From positions 56,273 through 120,272 of the forward strand of contig CAUJCR010000013.1 of NCBI GenBank assembly GCA_963169355.1: a stretch of DNA of 64,000 bases, given 5' to 3'. Source of the stretch: Bacteroidota bacterium (GTDB taxonomy: Bacteria > Bacteroidota > Bacteroidia > B-17B0 > Aurantibacillaceae). The stretch's first letter is position 1. Each line of letters starts with the position of its first letter. A program made the translations under genes and the position numbers. Of the stretch, positions 21,313-30,180 are shown in pieces. The notes below the pieces were generated by a model that saw nothing but the letters and a program-made list of their open reading frames with translations, did not search any database and was not told the DNA's origin.

Positions 21313-23127
21313 TTAAAGTTTTATTTGTTTTGATTTTTGATGAACGGGAATAACCATTTCTTTCTCGAGGGTTTCACGAGATAAAAAAGGATACAAATCT
21401 TCAAGCGGTGGCGAAACCAATGTGCCATCAGGATTAATATTAAACGATGTTTTAGGTGCTAATAATTGCATAGAGTGTATAAATACTTCGCAAAGCACAG
21501 GACCGTTTTCATTCAATACTTGTGGAATAATCTTTTTAGATTCGTCTAATGAATTTATTTTAAAAGTTTTAAATCCAAAGGCTTCTCCAATCTTTTTAAA
21601 ATCAGGGCAACTTACTCCGCTTTTTTGTCCTGAACCCGAAAATTTAGGGCCAAATAAATTATTTTGCGTATGCTTTATGGTTAAGTAACCATCATTAACG
21701 TAAACAAATAATTTAATGGGTAATTGATGATGAATAATTGTTTGCATTTCTTGTAAATTCATCATCATAGAGCCATCGCCATTTAGTAAAATAACACGTT
21801 GCTTATCAGCGGCCAGCGAGGCACCTATTGCGCCAGGTAAACCAAAGCCCATTTCGCCAAGACCTGTAGAGGTAACAATACGCTGTTGCTCTTTTAATTT
21901 AATAGCTTGATGCGTGCATGTTAATGCAGTGCCCATATCAGTTACAATAATCTCATTTGGCAAAAAGTGCTTATTTAATTCGTTAATAAAAGAGTATGAG
22001 TTCAAAAAGCCATCTTGTTCTTTATGTAATCCATCAGGTTCTACAAATGGATAAGTTTGTTTCCAATTGTTACAAGTGGTTATCCAAGGTGAGAGGTTTT
22101 GACTTGTTGGTTGAATGTCTTTACCAAGTAAAGTTTCTATAAAAGTTTTGGCATCACATTCTATCAGGGTAAATGATGTATCGTGGGCAAATTTATCCAA
22201 CTCTGTTTTATCAATATCAACTATTACTTTTTTAGCATCTCTTGCAAACTCTTTTAAGTCGTAGCCAATTTGAGGAATTGCCATACGTGTTCCTATCGTA
22301 ATTAATAAATCAGCGTTTTGAACTACAAAGTTGGCACAGCGTTGTCCGTAAGTTCCTTCTCGTCCATAATTTAAAGGATGTTCAGAGGCAATCATATCAA
22401 CGCCATTCCAAGCTAACATAAAAGGCGTATTAAATTTTTGAATTAAATTTTCTAGTAAATGATGAGCCTTACCGAGTCTTACGCCGTTACCAAATATAAA
22501 TACAGGGCGTTTTGCTTCTTTTATAAGTTGGTTAATTTGGTTAATATGCTGGGTTGAAACTTGGTATTTTTTGTTTTCTGGAATATAACTTTCTAACTCA
22601 TCGGGGTTGATTTGAGCCGCCTGTACATCGGTTGGAATATCTATCCACACTGGGCCTGGTCGTCCAGATTCTGCAATATGAATGGCTTTTTGAAATTCGT
22701 ATTTTACACGCTTAGGGTCGGTAATTAATACAGCATATTTTGTAATATTTGACACCGTTTTAGCAATATCAAATCCTTGCACTCCCCACATTCTTAAATG
22801 TTCGTGTTCTTTTACAAATTGCGATTTTTCTTGTCCCGATATAATTAACACAGGAATGGAATCTGCCCAAGCATCTAATGCACCTGTAATGGCATTGGTT
22901 GCTGCACCACCAGATGTTGTTATCATAACACCTAGGCGCCCGCATATTCTTTTATAAGCTAATGAGGCTAATACACCGCTTTGTTCTTGGTGTGGATGTA
23001 TTGAAACCAAATTTTGATTATTATAAATCGAATCTAATAAATGCACATTTCCTGCTCCTGAGATGGAGAAGATATGTTTCATATTGTGTTCTACAAAAAG
23101 TTGGGCGATATAATCTGATACTTTCAT
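21313..23127 (-). CDS. Thiamine-pyrophosphate-binding enzyme (acetolactate synthase-like)
   Basis: HPHQEQSGVLASLAYKR, TTSGGAATNAITGALDAWADSIPVLIISGQ, LNGDGSMMMNLQEMQTIIHHQLPIKLFVYVN. Confidence 0.9.
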   Translation of the reverse strand: MKVSDYIAQLFVEHNMKHIFSISGAGNVHLLDSIYNNQNLVSIHPHQEQSGVLASLAYKRICGRLGVMITTSGGAATNAITGALDAWADSIPVLIISGQEKSQFVKEHEHLRMWGVQGFDIAKTVSNITKYAVLITDPKRVKYEFQKAIHIAESGRPGPVWIDIPTDVQAAQINPDELESYIPENKKYQVSTQHINQINQLIKEAKRPVFIFGNGVRLGKAHHLLENLIQKFNTPFMLAWNGVDMIASEHPLNYGREGTYGQRCANFVVQNADLLITIGTRMAIPQIGYDLKEFARDAKKVIVDIDKTELDKFAHDTSFTLIECDAKTFIETLLGKDIQPTSQNLSPWITTCNNWKQTYPFVEPDGLHKEQDGFLNSYSFINELNKHFLPNEIIVTDMGTALTCTHQAIKLKEQQRIVTSTGLGEMGFGLPGAIGASLAADKQRVILLNGDGSMMMNLQEMQTIIHHQLPIKLFVYVNDGYLTIKHTQNNLFGPKFSGSGQKSGVSCPDFKKIGEAFGFKTFKINSLDESKKIIPQVLNENGPVLCEVFIHSMQLLAPKTSFNINPDGTLVSPPLEDLYPFLSRETLEKEMVIPVHQKSKQIKL

Positions 23128-23186
23128 GTGAGCAAAAATTAGGTAAATAAGTTAAATTTAAAATGCTTGATTATGATGATGAGTTG

Positions 23187-23909
23187 TTATTTTATTCGAT
23201 TAAAAATTAAGAACTGATAGGAATTATCCTGAAATTCATTACAGCTTTGGTTGTATGGTACAGCCTCGCCTACATCAATAATTTGACGATTAGAATTTTT
23301 TACTAATCCAGAGATTGGAACAATCATTATTGTATTGGAAGTTGCCTGAGGTTTAGTATTTGAAAGTGTAATTTCTAGATTTTTAAATTTCCAAGAAGCA
23401 TAATCTTTTTCTTCAAAAGGGTGGAAGTCGTACAAATGAAAATCTTTGGAGTATTCTTTAGATTTTTCATAACCACTATTTTGTCTTCCATAAGCATCAT
23501 GCATCCTTATTAAGTCGCCTTTCATTGGTGGTGTTTCTATTTCCATAATAAAGGCGCCTTCATCCGACACAGCTTTAGATGAATGGAATACACAAGGCTC
23601 AAGTACAACGGCTTCTAAAGGATTTAAAATATATTTATCATCAAAGGTTGTGCATTGTACTTGTCCATCTAACACAATAAGTGAGGTGCGTTTTTTAGCA
23701 TGGCAGTGCATGGAGGTAGCTTGCTCTTTAGTAACTCTTAAAAACCAAATGGCTACTTTTTCGTTTTGAAACCATAAGTATTCATAACCCCAAGGCTTGT
23801 TCACTACCACGTTTCTATAGTCAAAGTTATTAGCAAAGTCAGACGACTCTACTTTTAACCTCGATAAATTTTCGAAATCATTAAGAGATGGGAAAACTTT
23901 ATAAATCAT
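23187..23909 (-). CDS. Cupin-domain protein (sugar-locus associated)
   Basis: VNKPWGYEYLWFQNEKVAIWFLRVTKEQATSMHCHAKKRTSLIVLDG cupin motif. Confidence 0.75.
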   Translation of the reverse strand: MIYKVFPSLNDFENLSRLKVESSDFANNFDYRNVVVNKPWGYEYLWFQNEKVAIWFLRVTKEQATSMHCHAKKRTSLIVLDGQVQCTTFDDKYILNPLEAVVLEPCVFHSSKAVSDEGAFIMEIETPPMKGDLIRMHDAYGRQNSGYEKSKEYSKDFHLYDFHPFEEKDYASWKFKNLEITLSNTKPQATSNTIMIVPISGLVKNSNRQIIDVGEAVPYNQSCNEFQDNSYQFLIFNRIK

Positions 23910-24433
23910 TATTTTTTATTTATCTCGTCATAAACTTTTAGCGTTTCTTTCATCCACTCGGTGTTATCTCTAAAATGCGGTGCAGTTACAATATTACCAT
24001 CTGAAATTACCGACACATTTTGATAATCGGCACCTGCATTAATTAGGTCGTCTTTACAACCCACATAACAAGTCATTTTTTTGCCTTTAACTATACCAGC
24101 CGAAATTAATACCCAAGGGCCGTGGCATACCGAACTAATTACTTTTCCTTCTTTATGCATGTCTTGTATAAATTTTAGTAACTCAGGTATTTGACGTAAA
24201 CGGTCGGGAGATTCTAAACCACCAGGCACAATTAATAAATCGTATTGACTGGAGTTTAATTTTTTAATATCAACAGTTGCTTTTATAGGTAATCCGTGTT
24301 TAGCAATCACATCCACGCCTCCGTTAGAAGCAACATCTACCGTAAATCCATTTTCGGGTAGTCGGTAAAAAGGGTAGGCAAATTCTGTATCCTCAACAGC
24401 AGGGCCTACAACAATAACAGCTTTTTTCATCAT
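23909..24433 (-). CDS. DJ-1/PfpI family protein
   Basis: YDLLIVPGGLESPDRLRQ; ISSVCHGPWVLISAGIVKGKKMTCY. Confidence 0.9.
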   Translation of the reverse strand: MMKKAVIVVGPAVEDTEFAYPFYRLPENGFTVDVASNGGVDVIAKHGLPIKATVDIKKLNSSQYDLLIVPGGLESPDRLRQIPELLKFIQDMHKEGKVISSVCHGPWVLISAGIVKGKKMTCYVGCKDDLINAGADYQNVSVISDGNIVTAPHFRDNTEWMKETLKVYDEINKK

Positions 24434-24447
24434 TATATTTTATGTTT

Positions 24448-25224
24448 TTAAATACCCATCCAAGGGCGTTTATTGGCATCGTATAAATTTTGTAAGTAAT
24501 CAATATCACGTTCAGTATCTACATTTTGCCAAAAATCATCGTGTTTAAATAAAGAAATGTCATGGTTACTGGTTAAGGTATTAAACACTTCAGTTTCTAA
24601 ATTACACTCGTTAATAGGCGAAAGGTATTCAAATAATTTACTGCTGGCTACCATAAATCCACCATTAATTCTCGATTGACGCATTTCTAATCGAGCATTT
24701 GGATTATAGGTTAAATGTTCGGTGTGTTCGTAAAATGTTCCGAATCTTGATGGCGGATTAATGCCTGTAACCGTTAATGTTTTATTGTGTTGTTCATGAA
24801 ATTGAAGTAAGTCTTTTAAGTTTACATTGGCTAACACATCAGAGTAAGCTATAAAAAACGTTTCGTGTTTTAGGTAACGCTCACAACGAGCAATGCGTGC
24901 GCCAGTAGAGGCAGAGAGGCCTGTGTCAATTAACTTAATAGTCCAGTTTTCTTCTGGTATTTTATTTAAAGAGGTAATTTCATTATTGGCAATTTTCACT
25001 TCAATATCATGCAATAATTCAAAGCTATTCATAAAATATTCTTTTATTTTATCGCCGCCTTGTCCCAGTGCTAATACGAAATCGGTATAACCATAACTAC
25101 TGTATAATTTCATAACATGCCATATTAAAGGTCGGTTTCCAACTTTTAATAATGCTTTAGGAATACGTGCACCTGTAATTGGATCAATAATTCCTCTGCC
25201 TCCGCATAGTAGTAAACATTTCAT
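24448..25224 (-). CDS. Sugar-1-phosphate nucleotidyltransferase, RfbF-like paralogue
   Basis: MKCLLLCGGRG...PKALLKVGNRPLIWHVMKLYSSYGYTDFVLALG. Confidence 0.82.
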   Translation of the reverse strand: MKCLLLCGGRGIIDPITGARIPKALLKVGNRPLIWHVMKLYSSYGYTDFVLALGQGGDKIKEYFMNSFELLHDIEVKIANNEITSLNKIPEENWTIKLIDTGLSASTGARIARCERYLKHETFFIAYSDVLANVNLKDLLQFHEQHNKTLTVTGINPPSRFGTFYEHTEHLTYNPNARLEMRQSRINGGFMVASSKLFEYLSPINECNLETEVFNTLTSNHDISLFKHDDFWQNVDTERDIDYLQNLYDANKRPWMGI

Positions 25225-25504
25225 ATTTGTACTTTATAATTTTATTTCAAAAATATTAAAATTTATGAGCTTTTGATAGTTTTATATTTAGTATTTATAC
25301 CAAATATAACTATAATTTACTCCAATCTGCTTGTTCTTTTTCATCTATACTTCTTCAAAAAATAGTTCCATAGGCAAAGCTATGCAACGATTTTTTTCAT
25401 CGTCTTGATAAAAAATTACTAACCATCTTTGGATTAAATCATAATTACATTTGGTATTACTTGTTTTTTTATAGGGTTCTTAATTATATAAATTTCTTAA
25501 TATT

Positions 25505-26548
25505 TTAAGTTAAAAAGCTATCAATAGTTCGTTTAAATCCAGTTTTTACATCGGTTGTTGGCGTCCAACCTAGTTCAGATATCTTTTCAATATTTGGCGA
25601 ATTTCGAACGATAGGACTTTTTAAATAGTTTTTGTTGTTTTTTAGGTCTTGATTAAACTGAACACTTAATTGATATTCGGGATACAACTGCACAAGGGTT
25701 TGAGCAAGTTGTAAGATGCTGTATTCTTCATTAGGATTTCCTACATTATACGCCTCTCCATCTTTTCCAGTTATTAATACAGTAAGAAAAGCTAATGTAG
25801 CATCTTTTAAATAACAAAAAGGTCTGATGGCGCTTCCATCGCTATTTAAAATAATGTTTTGTTTATTAACAATATTTGCAACAAAATCGGCAAATACCCT
25901 ACCATCATCTAGTTTCATGCCTGGACCGTAAGTGTGAAAAGGTCTTACAATTTTTGCTTTTACACCATATTGCGCATGATAACTTACACAAATATTTTCG
26001 CCCATACGCTTACTTTCGCCATAACAAGCTCTTACATTAGCGCAATTCAAATAGCCAAAAGTATCTTCTTTAATTGGGATTAAGTGTTCAGGAACTTCGC
26101 CATATACCTCGCCTGAGCTGAAGTATAAAAAAGACTCAACATTATTGTTTTTTGCTAAGTTAATTAAATTAATTGTTCCTAAAACATTAGCATTAAGTGT
26201 TCCTACAGGATCGGTTCCATAGAACTTAGGACTCGCTTGGCTAGCGGCATGAATGATAAAATCAATTTTTTTATCAATTTTAATTTCATGAGCAACATCT
26301 TGATTAATAATGTGAAGATTGGGATTTGATAGGTGATGGTTAAAACGTTTTTTTGCATTATCCATACTTCTTACAAGAGCTATTACCGTAATTTGGTGCT
26401 GTGTGGCAACCTGTAAAAATGTTTCAACTAAATAGGCTGGCAAAAAACCATTAGCCCCTGAAATTAAAACAGTTTTGCCTTTAAAATTGTTCCAATGTTT
26501 AAATTCGGAAACAATGGCGTGGATGTCTTCAACTATGATTGGATTCAC
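25505..26548 (-). CDS. NAD-dependent epimerase/dehydratase (extended SDR, UDP-glucuronate decarboxylase-like)
   Basis: VLISGANGFLPAYLVETFL; FLYFSSGEVYGEVPE; ACYGESKRMGENIC. Confidence 0.87.
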   Translation of the reverse strand: MNPIIVEDIHAIVSEFKHWNNFKGKTVLISGANGFLPAYLVETFLQVATQHQITVIALVRSMDNAKKRFNHHLSNPNLHIINQDVAHEIKIDKKIDFIIHAASQASPKFYGTDPVGTLNANVLGTINLINLAKNNNVESFLYFSSGEVYGEVPEHLIPIKEDTFGYLNCANVRACYGESKRMGENICVSYHAQYGVKAKIVRPFHTYGPGMKLDDGRVFADFVANIVNKQNIILNSDGSAIRPFCYLKDATLAFLTVLITGKDGEAYNVGNPNEEYSILQLAQTLVQLYPEYQLSVQFNQDLKNNKNYLKSPIVRNSPNIEKISELGWTPTTDVKTGFKRTIDSFLT

Positions 26549-26645
26549 AAGTAAATTGTATTAATTTAAACCCTTAAATTAACAAAAAATCTTTGATATT
26601 ATTTCATAGAAAAGAATTATTAATACTCATTAAAATATATTACAT

Positions 26646-27593
26646 TTGGATATTAGTATGAAAAAGCATATATCTGTTATTACTCCTTGTTATAATGAAG
26701 AAGGCAATGTAGGACCTTTAACAGAGGTTATACGAAAAATATTCGAAAAATTACCACAATACACCTACGAACATGTTTTAATTGACAACTGTTCGACAGA
26801 CAAAACTCAGGAAATTCTTAGAGATATTGCATCAAAGGATAAAAATGTAAAAGTAATTTTTAATGAACGTAATTTTGGTTGGATTCGTTCTCCTTTTCAT
26901 GGATTAATTCAATGCCATGGTGATGCGGTGATATATATGGTTTCCGATTTTCAAGAACCTCCTGAAATGATACCTCAGTTTCTTGAAAAATGGGAAGAAG
27001 GATTTAAAATAGTAATTGGAATTAAGCAACAGAGCAAAGAAAATCCAATGATGTTTGCAATTAGAAAGATGTTTTATAAAATACTTTCAAGCGCATCGGA
27101 TGGAGAGCCTACAATAAAAAATTTCACAGGCTTTGGATTATACGACCAAAAATTTATTTCTATCATTAGAAACATTGATGACCAATATCCATTTTTAAGA
27201 GGCTTAGTTTCTGAACTTGGCTTTAGCCGTTATGAAATTCCGTATGTTCAACCTAATAGATTATCTGGTAAATCGAGTGCTAATTTCTTTAAGTTATATG
27301 ATGTAGCCATGCTTGGTTTTACTAGTCATTCTAAATTACCATTACGATTATCGGCTTTTGTAGGATTTTTCTCGGCTATAATTAGTTTTTTAGTAGCTGT
27401 TGGATATTTTATTTATAAATTAATTTATTGGTATGAATTTCAAATTGGTATGGCGCCTATGGTTATAGGCATATTTTTCTTTTCGTCGGTACAACTGTTT
27501 TTTATTGGTATTATTGGCGAGTATATCGGAGCAATTCATACGCAAATACGGAAGCGTCCATTAGTTATTGAAAAAGAAAGAATAAATTTTTAA
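26646..27593 (+). CDS. Family 2 glycosyltransferase (DPM/GtrB-like) with C-terminal TM helices
   Basis: SVITPCYNEEGNVGPLTEVI; MVSDFQEPPEMIPQFLEKWEEG; two C-terminal TM segments. Confidence 0.9.
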   Translation: MDISMKKHISVITPCYNEEGNVGPLTEVIRKIFEKLPQYTYEHVLIDNCSTDKTQEILRDIASKDKNVKVIFNERNFGWIRSPFHGLIQCHGDAVIYMVSDFQEPPEMIPQFLEKWEEGFKIVIGIKQQSKENPMMFAIRKMFYKILSSASDGEPTIKNFTGFGLYDQKFISIIRNIDDQYPFLRGLVSELGFSRYEIPYVQPNRLSGKSSANFFKLYDVAMLGFTSHSKLPLRLSAFVGFFSAIISFLVAVGYFIYKLIYWYEFQIGMAPMVIGIFFFSSVQLFFIGIIGEYIGAIHTQIRKRPLVIEKERINF

Positions 27594-27596
27594 AAT

Positions 27597-28376
27597 ATGA
27601 AAGTAGTTATACTCGCTGGAGGGCTTGGCACTCGCTTAGCCGAAGAAACGGATGTAAGACCTAAACCTATGGTGGAAATTGGTGGTCGGCCAATTATTTG
27701 GCATATTATGAAAATATATGCTCATTATGGATTTAAAGAATTTGTTGTGTGTTGTGGTTACAAAGGCTATGTTATTAAAGAGTATTTTGCAAACTATTTC
27801 TTACATCAAACGGATGTAACCTTTGATTTAGCTAACAATAAAATGGAAGTGCATAATTCTGGTTCTGAAGATTGGAAAGTAACGCTGGTAGATACAGGAA
27901 TAAACACTAATACCGCAGGTAGAATTAAACGCATTCAAAAATATGTAGCCAACGAACCATTTATGCTAACATACGGCGATGGTGTATCGAATATTGATAT
28001 TCATAAATTAATTGATTTTCATAAAAAAGCGGGGAAAATAGCCACTTTATCATCTATTCAACTGCCAGGTAGATTTGGTAATGTAGAAACAGATGAAAAA
28101 GGAACTGTAAAAACATTTCAAGAAAAACCAATTGGTGATGGTGTAAGAATAAATGGCGGTTTTTTTGTTTTAGAACCTGAAATTTTTAAATATTTAGATG
28201 GCAATATGGATGATATACAATGGGAAAAGAAACCATTAATTGAAATAGCAAATGATGGTAAATTAGCCGCTTATCAGCATGATGGATTTTGGAAATGTAT
28301 GGATGCCATTAGAGATAAAATTGAATTAGAAGCATTGTGGCAAAGTGGAGAAGCTGCTTGGAAAATTTGGAAGTAA
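27597..28376 (+). CDS. rfbF: Glucose-1-phosphate cytidylyltransferase
   Basis: MKVVILAGGLGTRLAEETDVRPKPMVEIGGRPIIWHIMKIY; order with rfbG and rfbH. Confidence 0.93.
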   Translation: MKVVILAGGLGTRLAEETDVRPKPMVEIGGRPIIWHIMKIYAHYGFKEFVVCCGYKGYVIKEYFANYFLHQTDVTFDLANNKMEVHNSGSEDWKVTLVDTGINTNTAGRIKRIQKYVANEPFMLTYGDGVSNIDIHKLIDFHKKAGKIATLSSIQLPGRFGNVETDEKGTVKTFQEKPIGDGVRINGGFFVLEPEIFKYLDGNMDDIQWEKKPLIEIANDGKLAAYQHDGFWKCMDAIRDKIELEALWQSGEAAWKIWK

Positions 28377-28384
28377 AAAAATTT

Positions 28385-29461
28385 ATGTCTTTAGATTTAT
28401 TTCAGAACATATATCAAGGAAAAAAAGTTTTAATAACTGGGCATACGGGATTTAAAGGCTCGTGGATGGCAATTTGGTTAAAAGAACTTGGCGCAGAGGT
28501 TTATGGTTATGCCTTAGAGCCTTATACACAAAAAGATAATTTTGTTACAACACATTTAAAAAATAAAATTAATCATCGCATAGGTGATGTTAGGCATAAA
28601 GAAGACTTAGCCCAATATGTTCAGCAAATAAAACCAGATATTGCGTTTCATTTAGCAGCTCAACCTTTGGTTATCGAATCGTATCATCAGCCTCATTATA
28701 ATTTTGAAACTAATTTAATGGGAACTGTTAATTTTTTTGAGGCAGTACGTTCATGCTCTTCGGTGAAAGTTGCTATAAATGTTACTACCGATAAATGCTA
28801 TCAAAACATAGAGCAAAATATTGCTTATAAAGAAGATGATAAAATGGGAGGTGATGATCCGTATAGTGCTTCTAAAGGTTGCTCGGAGTTAATTACACAT
28901 TCGTATGAGGTTTCTTTTTTTAATTCAGAAAATACGGCTCATATAGCTTCTGCTAGAGCTGGTAATGTGATAGGAGGTGGAGATTGGGCTGATAATCGAA
29001 TTATTCCCGACTTGATGAGTGGGTACGAAAATAATGAAACTACCATTATTAGAAATGCACAATCGGTTAGACCTTGGCAATTTGTATTAGAACCTTTGTA
29101 TGGTTATTTAAAATTAGGCGAAAAATTATTTACAGAAGGTAAAATATTCTCGGGAGGATGGAATTTTGGTCCTTATCCTGATAAAACTTATTCGGTGGCA
29201 GATATGGTTACTGAAGTTAAAAAATGGATTCCTGAAATTAAAGTGGAAACTCCTGAACTTAACAATAAATTACACGAGGCAAAATTGCTTCAACTTAGTA
29301 TTGATAAAGCCATACAAAAACTAGGATGGAAACCAAAATTAAACTTTGAACAAACTATTAAATTTACGATTCAAGGTTACCAAGATGAATTATCATCTCA
29401 ACAAGATATTTACGATTTACGTGTCAAACAAATAAAAGCATATTGTAATAAAAACAGTTAA
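28385..29461 (+). CDS. rfbG: CDP-glucose 4,6-dehydratase
   Basis: QGKKVLITGHTGFKGSWMAIWLKELGAEVYGYALEP; start set at MSLDLF (28385). Confidence 0.92.
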   Translation: MSLDLFQNIYQGKKVLITGHTGFKGSWMAIWLKELGAEVYGYALEPYTQKDNFVTTHLKNKINHRIGDVRHKEDLAQYVQQIKPDIAFHLAAQPLVIESYHQPHYNFETNLMGTVNFFEAVRSCSSVKVAINVTTDKCYQNIEQNIAYKEDDKMGGDDPYSASKGCSELITHSYEVSFFNSENTAHIASARAGNVIGGGDWADNRIIPDLMSGYENNETTIIRNAQSVRPWQFVLEPLYGYLKLGEKLFTEGKIFSGGWNFGPYPDKTYSVADMVTEVKKWIPEIKVETPELNNKLHEAKLLQLSIDKAIQKLGWKPKLNFEQTIKFTIQGYQDELSSQQDIYDLRVKQIKAYCNKNS

Positions 29462-29599
29462 ACCATAAAAGCCATAAAAGTTCATAAAAGAATGTTTTAA
29501 ATAAAATCACAAATAAAGAGTAGCGTATTTAAAATAGTTAAACCATAAAAGTCATAAAAGTTCATAAAAGAATGCTTTTAACAAAATCACAAATAAAAG
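29456..29599 (+). repeat. Direct repeat pair spanning the GxxExxY gene start (29456-29517 and 29536-29599), each with CATAAAAG units
   Basis: AGTTAAACCATAAAAG(C/T)CATAAAAGTTCATAAAAGAATG(T/C)TTT... present twice. Confidence 0.9.
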
Positions 29600-29985
29600 A
29601 CCTTACTTATCAAATCAATGGTGCTGCCATCGAAGTTCACAAGTCGCTTGGGCCAGGCTTGTTAGAAAGTGTTTATCATAAATGCCTAATTCACGAATTG
29701 AATCTTCGTAAGATTTCTTTTACTTCTGAAATGATAGTACCTATTAGTTATAAAGGTTTAGAGTTAGAAACAGAATTACGTTGTGATTTATACATTGAAA
29801 ATTCGATAGTTGTTGAGTTAAAAGCAGTTGAAAAGATATTGCCAATTCATGAAGCGCAAATTTTGACGTATATGAATTTATTAGAAGCGCCTTTTGGGAT
29901 ATTATTTAATTTCAATACTACAAATCTATATCACGATGGACAGAAAACCTTTGTTAATGTACTTTATCGAGTATTGGATGAATAA
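29572..29985 (+). CDS. GxxExxY family protein (PDDEXK_3-type)
   Basis: AAIEVHKSLGPGLLESVYHKCLIHEL (GxxExxY), ELRCDLYIENSIVVELKAVEKILPIHEAQILTYMNLL. Confidence 0.93.
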   Translation: MLLTKSQIKDLTYQINGAAIEVHKSLGPGLLESVYHKCLIHELNLRKISFTSEMIVPISYKGLELETELRCDLYIENSIVVELKAVEKILPIHEAQILTYMNLLEAPFGILFNFNTTNLYHDGQKTFVNVLYRVLDE

Positions 29986-30180
29986 AATCTAGATACGTTC
30001 TTTTATGGTTCGAATGATTAAATAAAAAATTAAACTATGTCAAAATTATTAGAAATAAAACCTTTGTTAATGTACCTTATCGAGTTTAGATGAATAAAAT
30101 CTTTATATGTTCTTTTATGACTTTTATGGTTCGAATGATTAAATAAAAAATTAAACTATGTCAAAATTATTAGAATTAAA
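29944..30180 (+). repeat. Direct repeat pair (29944-30056 and 30057-30180): GxxExxY 3' end plus rfbH 5' leader and start, duplicated
   Basis: AAAACCTTTGTTAATGTAC(T/C)TTATCGAG...TTCTTTTATG...GGTTCGAATGATTAAATAAAAAATTAAACTATGTCAAAATTATTAGAA occurs twice. Confidence 0.9.

Noticed and set aside
25225-25504. 280-bp AT-rich intergenic region between the RfbF-like and epimerase genes, with fragments such as ATAGGCAAAGCTATGCAACG
   Set aside because: Looked for a transposase remnant or repeat partner in the window and found none that I could support
29456-30180. CATAAAAG repeats considered as a CRISPR-like array
   Set aside because: Units are 8-10 bp with no unique spacers and no cas genes nearby
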